The notes under the pieces were generated by a model. That model did not search any database. It saw nothing but the letters and a program-made list of their open reading frames with translations, and had not been told where the DNA came from. A program made the translations under genes and the position numbers. From Oligoflexus sp. (GTDB taxonomy: Bacteria > Bdellovibrionota_B > Oligoflexia > Oligoflexales > Oligoflexaceae), in contig JACMPP010000077.1 in NCBI GenBank assembly GCA_014377445.1, positions 1 to 64,000 on the forward strand: 64,000 nucleotides of DNA. Reading direction: 5' to 3'. Position 1 is the stretch's first letter, and each line of letters opens with the position of its first letter. Positions 52,975-62,481 of this stretch are shown here, one piece after another.

Positions 52975-54401
52975 TGCGTTCAAAGTTCTTCTGGAAGAAC
53001 TTTCTCTCGTTCGTGGTGATCATCTGTTTCACCACGTTCGTCGTCTCCTACCTCCTGATCATCCAATCGCAGCAATTCATAGAATCGACAGCCACCGACA
53101 GCCTTCAGGAAAAGTTGGTCATCTTTGGCCCTTATTTTGAAGACGGAGTGAGCTGGCGTGAGCCGGAGACGATCAAGAAAATCATCGCTATCGCCAACGA
53201 AGCCAAGACGCGCCTGACAGTTCTCGACGAAAACGAGAATCTACTTCTCGAATCGGACGTGAATGAGATTCAGATCGCCGAAAGCCAGCGCGGTCGGCCG
53301 GAGCTTAAACAGGCCAAGGTTCTCGGCGGAGGACTGGCCAAGCGCGTCTCCCCCAATTCCAAGCGAGAGACCCTCTATTCGGCCAAGAAAATCATGACCC
53401 CCAAGGGCGCTCTTCTGCTTCGCGTCGGCATGCCGATGCACAAGCTCGAGAAGAGGCTCAAAGATATCTTCATGGCCCTCGCTATCGGCGCCGCCTTCGG
53501 CATGCTCCTCTCTGTCCTGATCGCCCTTATACTGGTGCGCCGCATCACCGATCCCGTATCAGAGATGACCAAGGTCGCCGAAGCGATTTCTCACGGCAAC
53601 TATGCAGCGCGCATTCGCCGTCTGCCCTCGAATGAACTGGGCAGTCTGGGCGAAGCGATCAACCGCCTGGCAGAGGCCGTTCAAGCCAACATCACCCGTC
53701 GCGAGAAGATGGAGAAGATCCGTCGCGATTTTTCCAGCAACATCGCCCACGAGCTCAAGACACCTCTGACTTCGATCAAAGGCTACGCGGACACTCTTCT
53801 CGAGGGTGCAATCGACGACAAGGAAAACAATGTACGTTTCCTCCGCATCATCAACAACAACGTCGAACGCATGGTGAGCCTCGTCAACGAAAGTCTCAAC
53901 CTCGCCACCATCGAAGCGAATGAAGGCATCACCGAGCTCAGTTCGGTCGACTGGAAACCGATCATCCAGGAAGCGGTCAATCGCCACCAGATCCGGATGA
54001 ACGATAAGGGCATCACCTTTAAGAATACCGTCGATAGCGATGAAGACACTCTTCTGGTTCGTGGCGACAGAAAAGCCATGTTCCACATCCTCGACAACCT
54101 TCTCCAAAACGCTGTGAGCTATACCCCCAAGAACGGCGAAGTTGAACTCAACGTTGCCTCCGTCAATAAATACTGCGAACTCTCAGTCCGCGACACTGGC
54201 ATTGGCATCGCCAAGAAGGATCAGTCCAGAATCTTCCAGCGATTCTATCGCGTGGATGCCGCCCGCACCCGCAACGAGGGTGGTACCGGACTTGGGCTCG
54301 CCATTGTGAAGCACTTGGTGATTCAGATCCAGGGCACTATTCGTGTCGACAGTGAGCTGAACCAGGGATCAAAATTCACAGTGCGCCTTCCGTCAGCGTA
54401 A
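52971..54401 (+). CDS. phoR: PhoR-type sensor histidine kinase
   Basis: A 476-residue membrane kinase. Two membrane helices (about 10-32 and 164-186) flank a periplasmic domain of about 130 residues. HAMP follows (RITDPVSEMTKVAEAISHGN), then HisKA with His260 in FSSNIAHELKTPLTSIKGYA, then HATPase (LDNLLQNAVSYTPKNG and GGTGLGLAIVKHLV). E. coli PhoR has no large periplasmic domain, so this is more like the Bacillus-type PhoR. The ATG overlaps the phoB TGA. Confidence 0.92.
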   Translation: MMRSKFFWKNFLSFVVIICFTTFVVSYLLIIQSQQFIESTATDSLQEKLVIFGPYFEDGVSWREPETIKKIIAIANEAKTRLTVLDENENLLLESDVNEIQIAESQRGRPELKQAKVLGGGLAKRVSPNSKRETLYSAKKIMTPKGALLLRVGMPMHKLEKRLKDIFMALAIGAAFGMLLSVLIALILVRRITDPVSEMTKVAEAISHGNYAARIRRLPSNELGSLGEAINRLAEAVQANITRREKMEKIRRDFSSNIAHELKTPLTSIKGYADTLLEGAIDDKENNVRFLRIINNNVERMVSLVNESLNLATIEANEGITELSSVDWKPIIQEAVNRHQIRMNDKGITFKNTVDSDEDTLLVRGDRKAMFHILDNLLQNAVSYTPKNGEVELNVASVNKYCELSVRDTGIGIAKKDQSRIFQRFYRVDAARTRNEGGTGLGLAIVKHLVIQIQGTIRVDSELNQGSKFTVRLPSA

Positions 54402-54541
54402 TCCGCCTCTGTCTTGCATCTTATTTCACTTCCAAGGCCGGTTCGTTGCAGGTATAAATCCAGCCATCCGACTCATTTTTTTATGATAGCGTCATTTTGA
54501 ACAGGGTCTATAGAAGCCTTAAGCGAAAAGTTTCACCAGGG

Positions 54542-54574
54542 CTTTATCATGGCTTTACAAAAGTACTGTAAATC
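54542..54574 (+). promoter_or_regulatory. Candidate Pho box and -10 element of the pst operon
   Basis: CTTTATC-ATGG-CTTTACA (54542-54559) is two 7-bp direct repeats with a 4-bp spacer, the plan of a PhoB box (CTGTCAT-N4-CTGTCAT), although each half departs from consensus. TAAATC at 54569-54574 lies 9 bp after it, as the -10 of Pho promoters does. The rest of the 312-bp gap between phoR and pstS shows no gene; the 5' leader would be about 130 nt. Confidence 0.5.
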
Positions 54575-54713
54575 GCAGTTGAGTTTGCAGAATTAGCTGA
54601 AAAATCAGCAGAGTGACCGAGCCGAAAGGCCCAGCCAGCGCTGATTGGAAGCACAGTGCAGACTCGAACTAAGAAGCTCAAAACGAGCTTCACCACTAGA
54701 ATCGGAGTTGTGA

Positions 54714-55646
54714 ATGAAAAAGGTATTGTTAAGTGTCCTTCTAACAGCAACAGCGAGTACATCCCAAGCTTTCGCAGTCGACAAGTCTCTCAAAGGTGAA
54801 GTGAAACTCGACGGTTCCAGCACTGTTTTCCCAATCGCTGAAGCCGCTGCTGAAGAATTCCAAAAAGAATATCCAAACGTTCGTGTCACTGTCGGTGTCT
54901 CAGGCACAGGCGGCGGTATGAAGAAATATACTGTTGGCGAAATCGACATCGCTAATGCTTCTCGTAAAATGAAAGACGAAGAAGCCAAAAAAGCTACTGA
55001 GAACAAGATCGAAACCATCGAATTGCCTATCGCCAACGACGGTATCGCGGTTGTTGTCAACCCGAAAAACACTTTCGTTAAGTCTTTGACTCTGACTCAA
55101 CTCAAAGCACTTTGGGAACCAGGCAGCAAAGTCAAAACATGGAAAGACCTCGACCCAAGTTTCCCGGCCGATCCAGTCAAGCTTTACGGACCAGGTGCCG
55201 ATTCAGGTACTTTTGACTTCTTCACTGAGCACGTCATGGGTACAGCTCGTCTATCTCGCAGCGATTATATCGCCAGCGAAGACGACAACGTCCTTGTAAC
55301 GGGTGTCAGCAAAGACAAAAACGCACTGGGCTACTTCGGCTTCGCTTACTTCGTTGAAAACGCTAAAGTGATCCGTGACATCCCAATCGTAGGCAAAGAC
55401 GGTGTAGCTATCACGCCATCGGCCGAGACGATCGAAAAAGGCACATACAGCCTGGCTCGCCCCCTCATGATCTATGTCAACAAAAAGTCAGCTCAGAGAC
55501 CAGAAGTGAAAGCTTTTGTAAGTTTCATGCTGAAAAATGCTGGCAAACTCTCTAAAGAAGTCGGCTACGTGCCTTTGAAAGAAGCAATCTATACGGACGC
55601 GATCAAGAAATTTGACGCTGCCATGTCTGGAAAAGCTTCTCATTGA
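54714..55646 (+). CDS. pstS: Phosphate-binding periplasmic protein
   Basis: A 310-residue substrate-binding protein of the high-affinity phosphate ABC transporter. The signal peptide is about 1-21 (AFA cleavage). The mature start has KLDGSSTVFPIAEAAAEEF, with the phosphate-binding Ser-Thr, then GVSGTGGGMKKYTVGEIDIANASR and LYGPGADSGTFDFFTEHV. It resembles the PstS of the SphX/PstS2 type with a GSSTVFP motif. RBS GGAG precedes the ATG. Codon use suggests high expression. Confidence 0.95.
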   Translation: MKKVLLSVLLTATASTSQAFAVDKSLKGEVKLDGSSTVFPIAEAAAEEFQKEYPNVRVTVGVSGTGGGMKKYTVGEIDIANASRKMKDEEAKKATENKIETIELPIANDGIAVVVNPKNTFVKSLTLTQLKALWEPGSKVKTWKDLDPSFPADPVKLYGPGADSGTFDFFTEHVMGTARLSRSDYIASEDDNVLVTGVSKDKNALGYFGFAYFVENAKVIRDIPIVGKDGVAITPSAETIEKGTYSLARPLMIYVNKKSAQRPEVKAFVSFMLKNAGKLSKEVGYVPLKEAIYTDAIKKFDAAMSGKASH

Positions 55647-55666
55647 TAATAATCAAGAGGTGATGT

Positions 55667-56578
55667 GTGACGAGCCAGCTTTGGGCCAAAATCAGTCCAT
55701 GGCAACGATGGCGTGAACGGATGGTAATCAGAGGCCTCGCTTTTACGGCGATGGTCTCCATCTTCACCACCGTTGGAATTATCTTCATCCTGGGCGAAGA
55801 ATCATTTCAGTTCTTTTCTCAGGTCTCTTTGAAGGAATTCTTATTTAACACCCGTTGGGCTCCACTCTTCGAACCTCGTTCGTTTGGAATCTGGCCTCTG
55901 ATCAATGGCACTCTGATCATCGCGATCGGTGCCATTATCTTCGCCCTTCCCGTCGGCCTCGGTATCGCCATCTACACGTCCGAGTATGCGACCGGCTGGT
56001 GGCAAAAGGTCCTCAAACCGGTCCTCGAAATTCTTGCGGGTATTCCCTCGGTCGTCTACGGCTTCTTTGCCCTTACACAGGTCACACCCTTTCTCCAAAA
56101 AATATTTCCTAATATCGAAGTCTTTAACGCCTTGAGCGCGTCAATCGTTATTGCCATCATGATTTTACCCACGATCGCCTCGATCTGTGATGACTCTCTT
56201 CGCGCGATTCCCAAAACCGTGCGCGACGGCGCCTACGCTCTCGGCACTCGCAAATCCGAAGTGACTTTGCACATCGTGGTACCAGCCGCTTTGAGTGGTA
56301 TTCTGGCTTCCTTTATCCTCGCGTTCTCCCGAGCTATCGGCGAAACGATGGCCGTGACTCTCGCTGCAGGCGCGACGCCCCAGCTAACTGCCAACCCACT
56401 CGTAGGGGTACAGGCAATGACAGCTTATATCGCTCAGGTCAGCATGGGCGATGTTGCTCACGGTACCGTCGAGTACCAATCTATCTTCGCCGTCGGCCTG
56501 GTCCTCTTCCTGATGACGCTGGCGATGAACCTTCTCTCGCAGTTTATTGTCAAACGCTATGCTAGGAAATACGAATGA
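55667..56578 (+). CDS. pstC: Phosphate ABC transporter permease PstC
   Basis: A 303-residue inner membrane permease with about six helices. A conserved loop near ILAGIPSVVYGFFAL and the EAA-like motif IPKTVRDGAYALGTRKSEV mark the PstC family. It starts with GTG 55667 behind AGAGG. Forms the channel with PstA. Gap to pstS 20 nt. Confidence 0.94.
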   Translation: MTSQLWAKISPWQRWRERMVIRGLAFTAMVSIFTTVGIIFILGEESFQFFSQVSLKEFLFNTRWAPLFEPRSFGIWPLINGTLIIAIGAIIFALPVGLGIAIYTSEYATGWWQKVLKPVLEILAGIPSVVYGFFALTQVTPFLQKIFPNIEVFNALSASIVIAIMILPTIASICDDSLRAIPKTVRDGAYALGTRKSEVTLHIVVPAALSGILASFILAFSRAIGETMAVTLAAGATPQLTANPLVGVQAMTAYIAQVSMGDVAHGTVEYQSIFAVGLVLFLMTLAMNLLSQFIVKRYARKYE

Positions 56579-57534
56579 ATCCTATCGAAGGCACCATTGA
56601 CTCGCAGTCGAAATCTGAGACTGCTGCGGGAGTAAAGGCAGGAGTTGCGGCCGGTGATGAAGCCGCCCTTCATCCGATGTTTCACAATCCGCGCAAACTG
56701 CGCCTTTTCAAAGAACGCTTCTTCTATGGCTCAATACTCCTCGCGACCCTGTGCGCGCTGGGCTTTCTCTTCTATTTGCTCTTCAGCATCGGGGCCCAGG
56801 GTTGGGAACATCTCGATATGGATTTCATCAATAATTTCCCTTCGCGTAAACCAGCCCAGGCTGGCTTCAAATCAGCGATCTGGGGAACGGTCTGGCTCGG
56901 CGGCATGACGCTGATCTTCTCCGTCTTCTTCGGGGTAGGCGCGGCCCTTTATCTACAGGAATTGTCGCCTAAAAATCGTTTCACCAGTTCTATCCAGGTG
57001 TCGATTTCCACCCTCGCCGGTGTCCCTTCGATCATCTACGGTATGCTTGGCCTCGGTATCTTCGTCCGCTTCATGGGCATGGGTCGCTCCGTCCTCGCCG
57101 GATCGCTAACGCTCAGCCTTCTCATTATCCCCGTCATCATCATCGCCTCGCGTGAAGCGCTGAAAGCCGTGCCTGATTCCATGCGCATGGCCTCTTTCGC
57201 CCTCGGTGCCACGCGTTGGCAGACCGTCCGCGATCACGTCCTTCCCGCAGCGGTTCCGGGTATTGCGACCGGCGTTATTCTCGCTATGGCCCGTGCTATG
57301 GGCGAAGCCGCTCCACTGATCATGCTTGGAGCCCTCACGTACGTTGCCTTTGTTCCCTCCGGGCCGCTGGATCCGTTTACGGCGATGCCGATCCAGATTT
57401 TCAACTGGACGTCCCGTCCGCAGGAAGCATTTCACGACCTTGCCTCGACAGGCATTATCGTGCTCCTTGGCTTTCTCATGCTCTGCAACTCGGTAGCCAT
57501 ATTCATTCGTTTGCGTTGGGGTAGAAAATTATGA
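56575..57534 (+). CDS. pstA: Phosphate ABC transporter permease PstA
   Basis: A 319-residue permease with about six helices and a cytoplasmic N-terminal extension of about 40 residues. [18 protein letters not shown] and the EAA loop [20 protein letters not shown] are typical of PstA. The start overlaps the pstC stop (ATGA). Confidence 0.94.
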   Translation: MNPIEGTIDSQSKSETAAGVKAGVAAGDEAALHPMFHNPRKLRLFKERFFYGSILLATLCALGFLFYLLFSIGAQGWEHLDMDFINNFPSRKPAQAGFKSAIWGTVWLGGMTLIFSVFFGVGAALYLQELSPKNRFTSSIQVSISTLAGVPSIIYGMLGLGIFVRFMGMGRSVLAGSLTLSLLIIPVIIIASREALKAVPDSMRMASFALGATRWQTVRDHVLPAAVPGIATGVILAMARAMGEAAPLIMLGALTYVAFVPSGPLDPFTAMPIQIFNWTSRPQEAFHDLASTGIIVLLGFLMLCNSVAIFIRLRWGRKL

Positions 57535-58298
57535 TGAGCCAAAAATTTACGAGCCCTATCCTCCAGGCGACCAACCTCAATCTTTATTACGGCACTAAAA
57601 AAGTCGTTAAAAACCTGAATATGAAGATCGGCAAGAAGACCGTCACCGCGATGATCGGACCGTCGGGTTGCGGGAAATCCACGATTCTTCGCAGCTTCAA
57701 TCGGATGAATGATTTCATCGACACCTTCAGCCACGAAGGCGAAATCCTTTTCGAAGGTTCGGATATTTACAAATCGAAAATCGATGTCACGGAATTCCGT
57801 CGGCGTATCGGTATGGTCTTTCAAAAGCCCAATCCCTTCTCCAGCTCGATCGCCAAAAACATCACCTGGGGCCCGAAAATCAACGGCTATAAGGGTGATT
57901 TGAACGAACTCGTCGAAACGTCTCTGCGTAAAGCCGCTCTCTGGGACGAAGTGAAGGACAAGCTCAACGACAGCGGTCTCGCCCTTTCCGGCGGGCAGCA
58001 ACAGCGTCTTTGTATCGCACGCGCCATTGCCATGGATCCAGAGGTCATCCTAATGGATGAGCCATGTTCCGCTTTGGACCCGGCTTCCACTCTGGCGATC
58101 GAAGATTTGATCCACGATCTCAAACAGCAATACACGATCGTAATTGTGACACACAACATGCAGCAAGCTGCGCGCGTTTCGGAATATACAGCTTTTATGT
58201 ACAATGGTGACTTAGTTGAGTACGGTCCTACGACAAAACTCTTCTCAACACCCGATGAAAAATTGACTCGCGATTATATAGTAGGTCGATTTGGCTAA
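57531..58298 (+). CDS. pstB: Phosphate ABC transporter ATPase PstB
   Basis: A 255-residue ATPase. Walker A is [20 protein letters not shown], the signature is [16 protein letters not shown], Walker B is [13 protein letters not shown], and the switch His is in [14 protein letters not shown]. The Asn-Arg-Met-Asn after Walker A is characteristic of PstB. Overlaps pstA by 4 bp. A terminator follows and no phoU gene is present. Confidence 0.96.
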   Translation: MMSQKFTSPILQATNLNLYYGTKKVVKNLNMKIGKKTVTAMIGPSGCGKSTILRSFNRMNDFIDTFSHEGEILFEGSDIYKSKIDVTEFRRRIGMVFQKPNPFSSSIAKNITWGPKINGYKGDLNELVETSLRKAALWDEVKDKLNDSGLALSGGQQQRLCIARAIAMDPEVILMDEPCSALDPASTLAIEDLIHDLKQQYTIVIVTHNMQQAARVSEYTAFMYNGDLVEYGPTTKLFSTPDEKLTRDYIVGRFG

Positions 58299-58300
58299 AT

Positions 58301-58325
58301 TCTGGCGACTCCTGCCAGACTTTTT
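58301..58325 (+). terminator. Rho-independent terminator of the pst operon
   Basis: TCTGGC pairs with GCCAGA around GACTCCT, followed by CTTTTT. It begins 3 nt after the pstB stop. The remaining gap to aspS (about 185 nt) contains a second GCCC/GGGC stem near 58350-58362 and no convincing gene. Confidence 0.75.
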
Positions 58326-58510
58326 CTCCGCAGCTCTCCAGGGCCGGGCCCAGCGGGCTTTTCTTTCTAGTCCTTACCCCCAAGCAGTGTTAAATTATCA
58401 GCGCATGAAAGCAGGGCCCGCGTGCTGTTTGCTGACGACTGTTCTCTCGAACAGCCTCAGGTTGACTGCTGATAAGAAGTTCCCAATCCCAAATCCTAGA
58501 TGAGTTGAAT

Positions 58511-60316
58511 ATGAGCACACAATTGGATGGCTGGCAGCGTTCTCACAACCTCAATGAACTCACCGATAAGCATGACGGCAATAAAGTCACTCTTATGGGG
58601 TGGGTTCAATCACGACGCGACCACGGAAATCTCATATTCATCGATCTTCGCGATCGCTACGGCATCACTCAAGTCGTTCTCGACCCGGCCCATACCGCTG
58701 GTGTTCTTGAAGTCGGCGAAAAGATCCGTAACGAATATGTCCTTGCCGTTCAAGGTGTCGTGCGCAAACGCCCTGAAGGCATGATCAACTCTAAAGTCAC
58801 GACCGGGGCGATCGAAGTCATCGCCGACGTCGCCAAGCTCCTCAACTCGAGCGAGCCCTTGCCTTTCCAAATTCAAGACTCGACCGACGCGTCGGAAACG
58901 ATTCGTTTGAAGTATCGTTATCTCGACCTTCGTCGCAACACGCTCAAGAACAATATGCTGACGCGTATTCACTTCGTTCGTGAAATGCGCCGCGCGCTCG
59001 AAGACGAGAACTTCCTCGATATCGAAACGCCGATGCTCTACAAGTCGACGCCCGAAGGCGCCCGTGAATTCCTCGTGCCTTCCCGGGTGCACGCCGGCAA
59101 ATTCTACGCCTTGCCGCAGAGCCCGCAGCTCTTTAAACAGGTTTTGATGATCTCGGGCTTCGATCGTTATTACCAAGTCGTAAAATGTTTCCGCGACGAA
59201 GACCTTCGTGCGGACCGTCAACCTGAGTTTTCACAGATCGACCTTGAGATGTCTTTCGTCGACCGTGATCAGATCATGGGCACGATGGAACGCGTGATCG
59301 GCCGCGCCTGGGAAAAAGTCACAGGGGCTCCTGTTCCCATGCCTCTCCCACGCATGGGCTATGACCAGGCCATGGAAGAGTACGGTAACGACAAACCCGA
59401 TACTCGTTTCGACCTGAAGATCAGTAATCTCTCCGAGATCGTTGCGACTTCGGAATTCAAAGTCTTCGCCAATGCCCTGAGCACCGGCGGTATCGTCAAT
59501 GCCCTTTGCGTCCAGGGACATAGCGAGAAGCTGACCCGTAAAGAACTCGATGAACTCACAGAAGTCGCTCGTCACCATGGTGCGGGTGGCTTGGCCTGGG
59601 CTAAGATCAAAGAGGGCAAAGGCGTGGAGAGCTGGCAGTCGCCAGTCGCTAAATTCCTCACCCCTGAAGTCATTGAAGCCATCACCGCCAAAGTTGGTGC
59701 CAAAATTGGCGACACTATTCTCTTTGGCGCAGGCGACTATCGCTCGACCAAAGCGGCTTTGTCGGCTGTACGCCTCGAGCTTGGCAAAAGACTGCAGCTC
59801 TTCAATCCCAAACAATTCAATTTCCTCTGGGTCGTCGACTTTCCGTCGTTTGAACGCGATCACGAGAGCAATCGCCTGATCGCTTGTCACCACCCCTTCA
59901 CATCGCCTCGCGATGAAGATATGCATCTGCTCGAAACAGCAGCGGAGAAAGTCAAAGCGAAAGCCTATGACTTGGTTTTGAACGGCAATGAAGTCGCTGG
60001 CGGATCGATCCGTATCCACAGCCAGGAACTTCAATCCCGAATCTTCAAACTGCTTGGTTTGTCGCAAGAAGAAGCCCAATCAAAATTCGGCTTCCTCCTC
60101 GACGCCTTGAAATTTGGCGCTCCTCCCCATGGTGGCATGGCCTTTGGTCTCGATCGTCTCGTGATGATCCTCACCGGTTCGGATTCGATCCGTGACGTCA
60201 TCGCCTTCCCGAAGACCAACAAGGCCACCGACTTGATGACTGAAGCCCCGAGCGAAGTGGGTCCTAACGAATTGCGCAATCTGCACATCCGTGTGCAGAA
60301 GCTGACTTTGGAGTAA
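58511..60316 (+). CDS. aspS: Aspartate-tRNA ligase, probably non-discriminating
   Basis: A 601-residue class II synthetase of bacterial type: an N-terminal OB anticodon-binding domain (about 10-120), the catalytic core with motif 2 ([19 protein letters not shown]), an inserted GAD domain (about 285-430) and motif 3 ([19 protein letters not shown]). In the anticodon domain the segment [15 protein letters not shown] has His where E. coli has Leu; this His is the known mark of non-discriminating AspRS, which charges both tRNAAsp and tRNAAsn. ATG 58511 is preferred over TTG 58505. Confidence 0.95.
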   Translation: MSTQLDGWQRSHNLNELTDKHDGNKVTLMGWVQSRRDHGNLIFIDLRDRYGITQVVLDPAHTAGVLEVGEKIRNEYVLAVQGVVRKRPEGMINSKVTTGAIEVIADVAKLLNSSEPLPFQIQDSTDASETIRLKYRYLDLRRNTLKNNMLTRIHFVREMRRALEDENFLDIETPMLYKSTPEGAREFLVPSRVHAGKFYALPQSPQLFKQVLMISGFDRYYQVVKCFRDEDLRADRQPEFSQIDLEMSFVDRDQIMGTMERVIGRAWEKVTGAPVPMPLPRMGYDQAMEEYGNDKPDTRFDLKISNLSEIVATSEFKVFANALSTGGIVNALCVQGHSEKLTRKELDELTEVARHHGAGGLAWAKIKEGKGVESWQSPVAKFLTPEVIEAITAKVGAKIGDTILFGAGDYRSTKAALSAVRLELGKRLQLFNPKQFNFLWVVDFPSFERDHESNRLIACHHPFTSPRDEDMHLLETAAEKVKAKAYDLVLNGNEVAGGSIRIHSQELQSRIFKLLGLSQEEAQSKFGFLLDALKFGAPPHGGMAFGLDRLVMILTGSDSIRDVIAFPKTNKATDLMTEAPSEVGPNELRNLHIRVQKLTLE

Positions 60317-60319
60317 TCG

Positions 60320-61267
60320 ATGCTGTTTAACAAAGCCGACTGGTATGACTATCCGATGGGCCCTCACCTGCAGAACTACCTTGAAATCAGCACAAGCGAT
60401 TACAAGGGAGAGAATGCGCCTTCTGTTTCGAAGGAGCGCCTCCAGGAATTCTCGAGTTTTCTCGTGGATTATTTCCAGGATCATAAGCCCCAGTCGGCAG
60501 GCGAGTTCGTCGATTTGATCGAAGAGATGACCAGTATGGGCTTGTCGGGCGCTGTCGTTCAGTTCGTCGACTTCAACCCGGAACTCCCTATCGAAGGCGA
60601 TTTCAGAGCCTGTCTCGCCCTCGGTTCGTCCCTGATGCTTGAATCCGAACTCGACGAAGCGGCGACTTTCCTCCGTCAGGCTATAGGCCTGGCGCCTCTC
60701 GAACTGGCGCCCTACCTGAACTTGACGCAGATCTACTTCTCGATGGAACTGGACGAGGAAGCGATGAAGTGGGCCATCAAAGGCCTGGCTATCGATGCCA
60801 ACAGTCCTCGCCTCTGGGAGATCATCGCCTCTATCTATATATACAAAGACAAGGCGACGGCCGGAGAAAAAATTCGCGAAACAGCAGAGGCGACTTTGAG
60901 TTACGCTGGAATGTCTCTCGCAGCGGAAATCATCGATCCGAACGATCGCCTCCTTAAAGCCCAACTTTTGGGCGACGCTTTCAACGCAGGTTCACGCGAT
61001 GATGAATTTCTGATCGAATATACTGCGGCCCTTGGCCTCGCAGAGCAGTTCGAGAAGATTCCCCAGCTGCTTTTCCGTCTGGAAAACATGGAGAAGAAAA
61101 CGATCCATTGGAAGCTCTTCGCCCATGCTGCTCAGGCGTTTCTGGCCATGAACAAGCAGGACGAGGCCCAGGAACTCATTAAGAAAGCCGCGCGTTCGCC
61201 GCACATTCCGGCGACAATCATCGCTGATTTGCAACGGACCTACGACTCGGACATTCAGGCGAACTGA
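60320..61267 (+). CDS. TPR-like helical repeat protein, unknown function
   Basis: A 315-residue soluble protein. The central part has TPR-like helix pairs: LGSSLMLESELDEAATFLRQA, then LAPYLNLTQIYFSMELDEEAMKWA and LWEIIASIYIYKDKA. The N-terminus (WYDYPMGPHLQNYLE...) matches nothing I know. No signal peptide. It lies 3 nt after aspS and is probably co-transcribed. Function unknown; protein-protein interaction is likely. Confidence 0.72.
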   Translation: MLFNKADWYDYPMGPHLQNYLEISTSDYKGENAPSVSKERLQEFSSFLVDYFQDHKPQSAGEFVDLIEEMTSMGLSGAVVQFVDFNPELPIEGDFRACLALGSSLMLESELDEAATFLRQAIGLAPLELAPYLNLTQIYFSMELDEEAMKWAIKGLAIDANSPRLWEIIASIYIYKDKATAGEKIRETAEATLSYAGMSLAAEIIDPNDRLLKAQLLGDAFNAGSRDDEFLIEYTAALGLAEQFEKIPQLLFRLENMEKKTIHWKLFAHAAQAFLAMNKQDEAQELIKKAARSPHIPATIIADLQRTYDSDIQAN

Positions 61268-61330
61268 TTCTGAGCGACGCTATTGACGGTCAAGATAATG
61301 TGATCTCTCTGAACACAAGGAATTGTCACC

Positions 61331-61714
61331 ATGAGCTTATTGCCAATCGCGAGTCCCAATGCACCAGCTGCCATCGGTCCTTATTCTCAGGCTATCGTTT
61401 ACAACGGAATAGTCTATTGTTCAGGGCAAATCCCCCTCGATCCCGAGACAGGGGAGATGAAAGCCGTTACGATCGAAGATCAAACGCATCAGGTCATGAA
61501 AAATCTGCAAGCCGTCCTCGAAACAGCCGGATCCGGCCTCAGCGGAATTATTCGCACGACAATCTATTTGCAGAATCTTGAAAATTTCGCCAAAGTGAAT
61601 GAAGTTTATGCCAGTTACCTTAGCAAGCCTTATCCCGCTCGAGCGACTGTGGAAGTTTCCAAACTCCCACGCGGTTCTCAAGTAGAGATTGATGCGATAG
61701 CGAGACTTCTCTAG
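61331..61714 (+). CDS. ridA: RidA family enamine/imine deaminase
   Basis: A 127-residue protein that hydrolyses reactive enamines and imines from PLP enzymes. PNAPAAIGPYSQAIVYNGIVYCSGQIPLDP at the N-terminus and YPARATVEVSKLPRGSQVEIDAIA at the C-terminus (with the catalytic Arg of PARAT) match RidA throughout. RBS AAGGA precedes the ATG. Monocistronic or distal to the TPR-like gene (63-nt gap). Confidence 0.95.
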   Translation: MSLLPIASPNAPAAIGPYSQAIVYNGIVYCSGQIPLDPETGEMKAVTIEDQTHQVMKNLQAVLETAGSGLSGIIRTTIYLQNLENFAKVNEVYASYLSKPYPARATVEVSKLPRGSQVEIDAIARLL

Positions 61715-61854
61715 CAGACTGTCTGTTTTCGGAAGCGATTTTGAATCAGAACTGTCTCACTTCGAAGATCCCGCAATACTTCAGGACTTAGGGCCTAGCT
61801 TCATTTCTGCCTAAATCTATTTGGTATGAAAAAAATGTTTCCAATATGGGTTGT

Positions 61855-61895
61855 AATTCGCATATCTTGTCACTAGCAGTGACTGGTAGCGAATT
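61855..61895. repeat. Nested inverted repeat
   Basis: AATTCGC (61855-61861) pairs with GCGAATT (61889-61895), and between them GTCACT-AGC-AGTGAC forms a tight 6-bp hairpin. It lies 120 bp before the exported tail-tube-like gene and could be an operator, a terminator-like stem without T-run, or part of a small RNA. The rest of this 302-bp gap shows nothing else clear. Confidence 0.55.
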
Positions 61896-62016
61896 CCTCC
61901 CTAAAGAATCTTCATAATTCTCGGAAACTCGCGCCAGATAGGTATTCAAAAACTGACGCCTATGCTAAGCTGTAACTGAATCGATCATCTTTTACGTTAT
62001 GGGAATTGGGAGACCA

Positions 62017-62481
62017 ATGAGCCGCACGCTCATGAAAAAAGCTGCCTATGCATTGGGCGTTATAGGTCTGACTGGAATGCTTGGACAAAGCATTAAAGCT
62101 GCCCTCAAACCGTCTGTGCTTACAACCTACGTGGAAATTGATGGAGTCGACTTCGGACCGTTTGATGCCATCGAGGGTCTCGACAAATTTGCGCGTGACG
62201 GCTTCCCTTTAGCCGAAGGTTCAAGTTTTGAAGCCATCCATCTCAGCCGCGAATTCGTCACACATCCTTCGCTTTATCTTTGGGCTAAAAACCAGACCAG
62301 TCGTAAGTATGGTCCCAAGGATATACATCTGATTACGGAAAACGAAGACGGCGCTGTCGTCTCGCGCAAAGTGTTGCAATTATGTCAGCCCCTTTCGTGG
62401 TCTGTAGAATCCTCTAACCCGTCCTTGGGTGGTTTTAATGAATCAGTGGATCTGGCCGTTCAAAAAATTTCCGTTTTTTAA
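62017..62481 (+). CDS. Exported tail-tube-like protein (phage gp19 / eCIS tube family resemblance)
   Basis: A 154-residue protein. Residues about 1-28 (MSRTLMKKAAYALGVIGLTG...) look like a signal peptide or membrane anchor. The mature part follows the pattern of the conserved phage-tail/eCIS tube family: TTYVEIDGVDFGPFDAIEGLD near the start, IHLSREFVTHPSLYLWAKNQ in the middle, KDIHLITENEDGAVVSRKVLQ, then the CQPLSWSVESSNPSLGG and NESVDLAVQKI end. No sheath, baseplate or spike gene is visible. Such tubes are normally cytoplasmic, so an exported orphan is unusual. ATG 62017 has GGGAG upstream; ATG 61999 has none. It overlaps the next gene by 44 nt. Confidence 0.55.
   Translation: MSRTLMKKAAYALGVIGLTGMLGQSIKAALKPSVLTTYVEIDGVDFGPFDAIEGLDKFARDGFPLAEGSSFEAIHLSREFVTHPSLYLWAKNQTSRKYGPKDIHLITENEDGAVVSRKVLQLCQPLSWSVESSNPSLGGFNESVDLAVQKISVF

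Noticed and set aside
58291-58503. A 70-codon plus-strand frame between pstB and aspS
   Set aside because: It starts with TTG inside pstB, crosses the pst terminator and has no domain.
59231-60964. Two long minus-strand frames opposite aspS and the TPR-like gene
   Set aside because: AspRS motifs run through the plus strand; the antisense frames have no domains.
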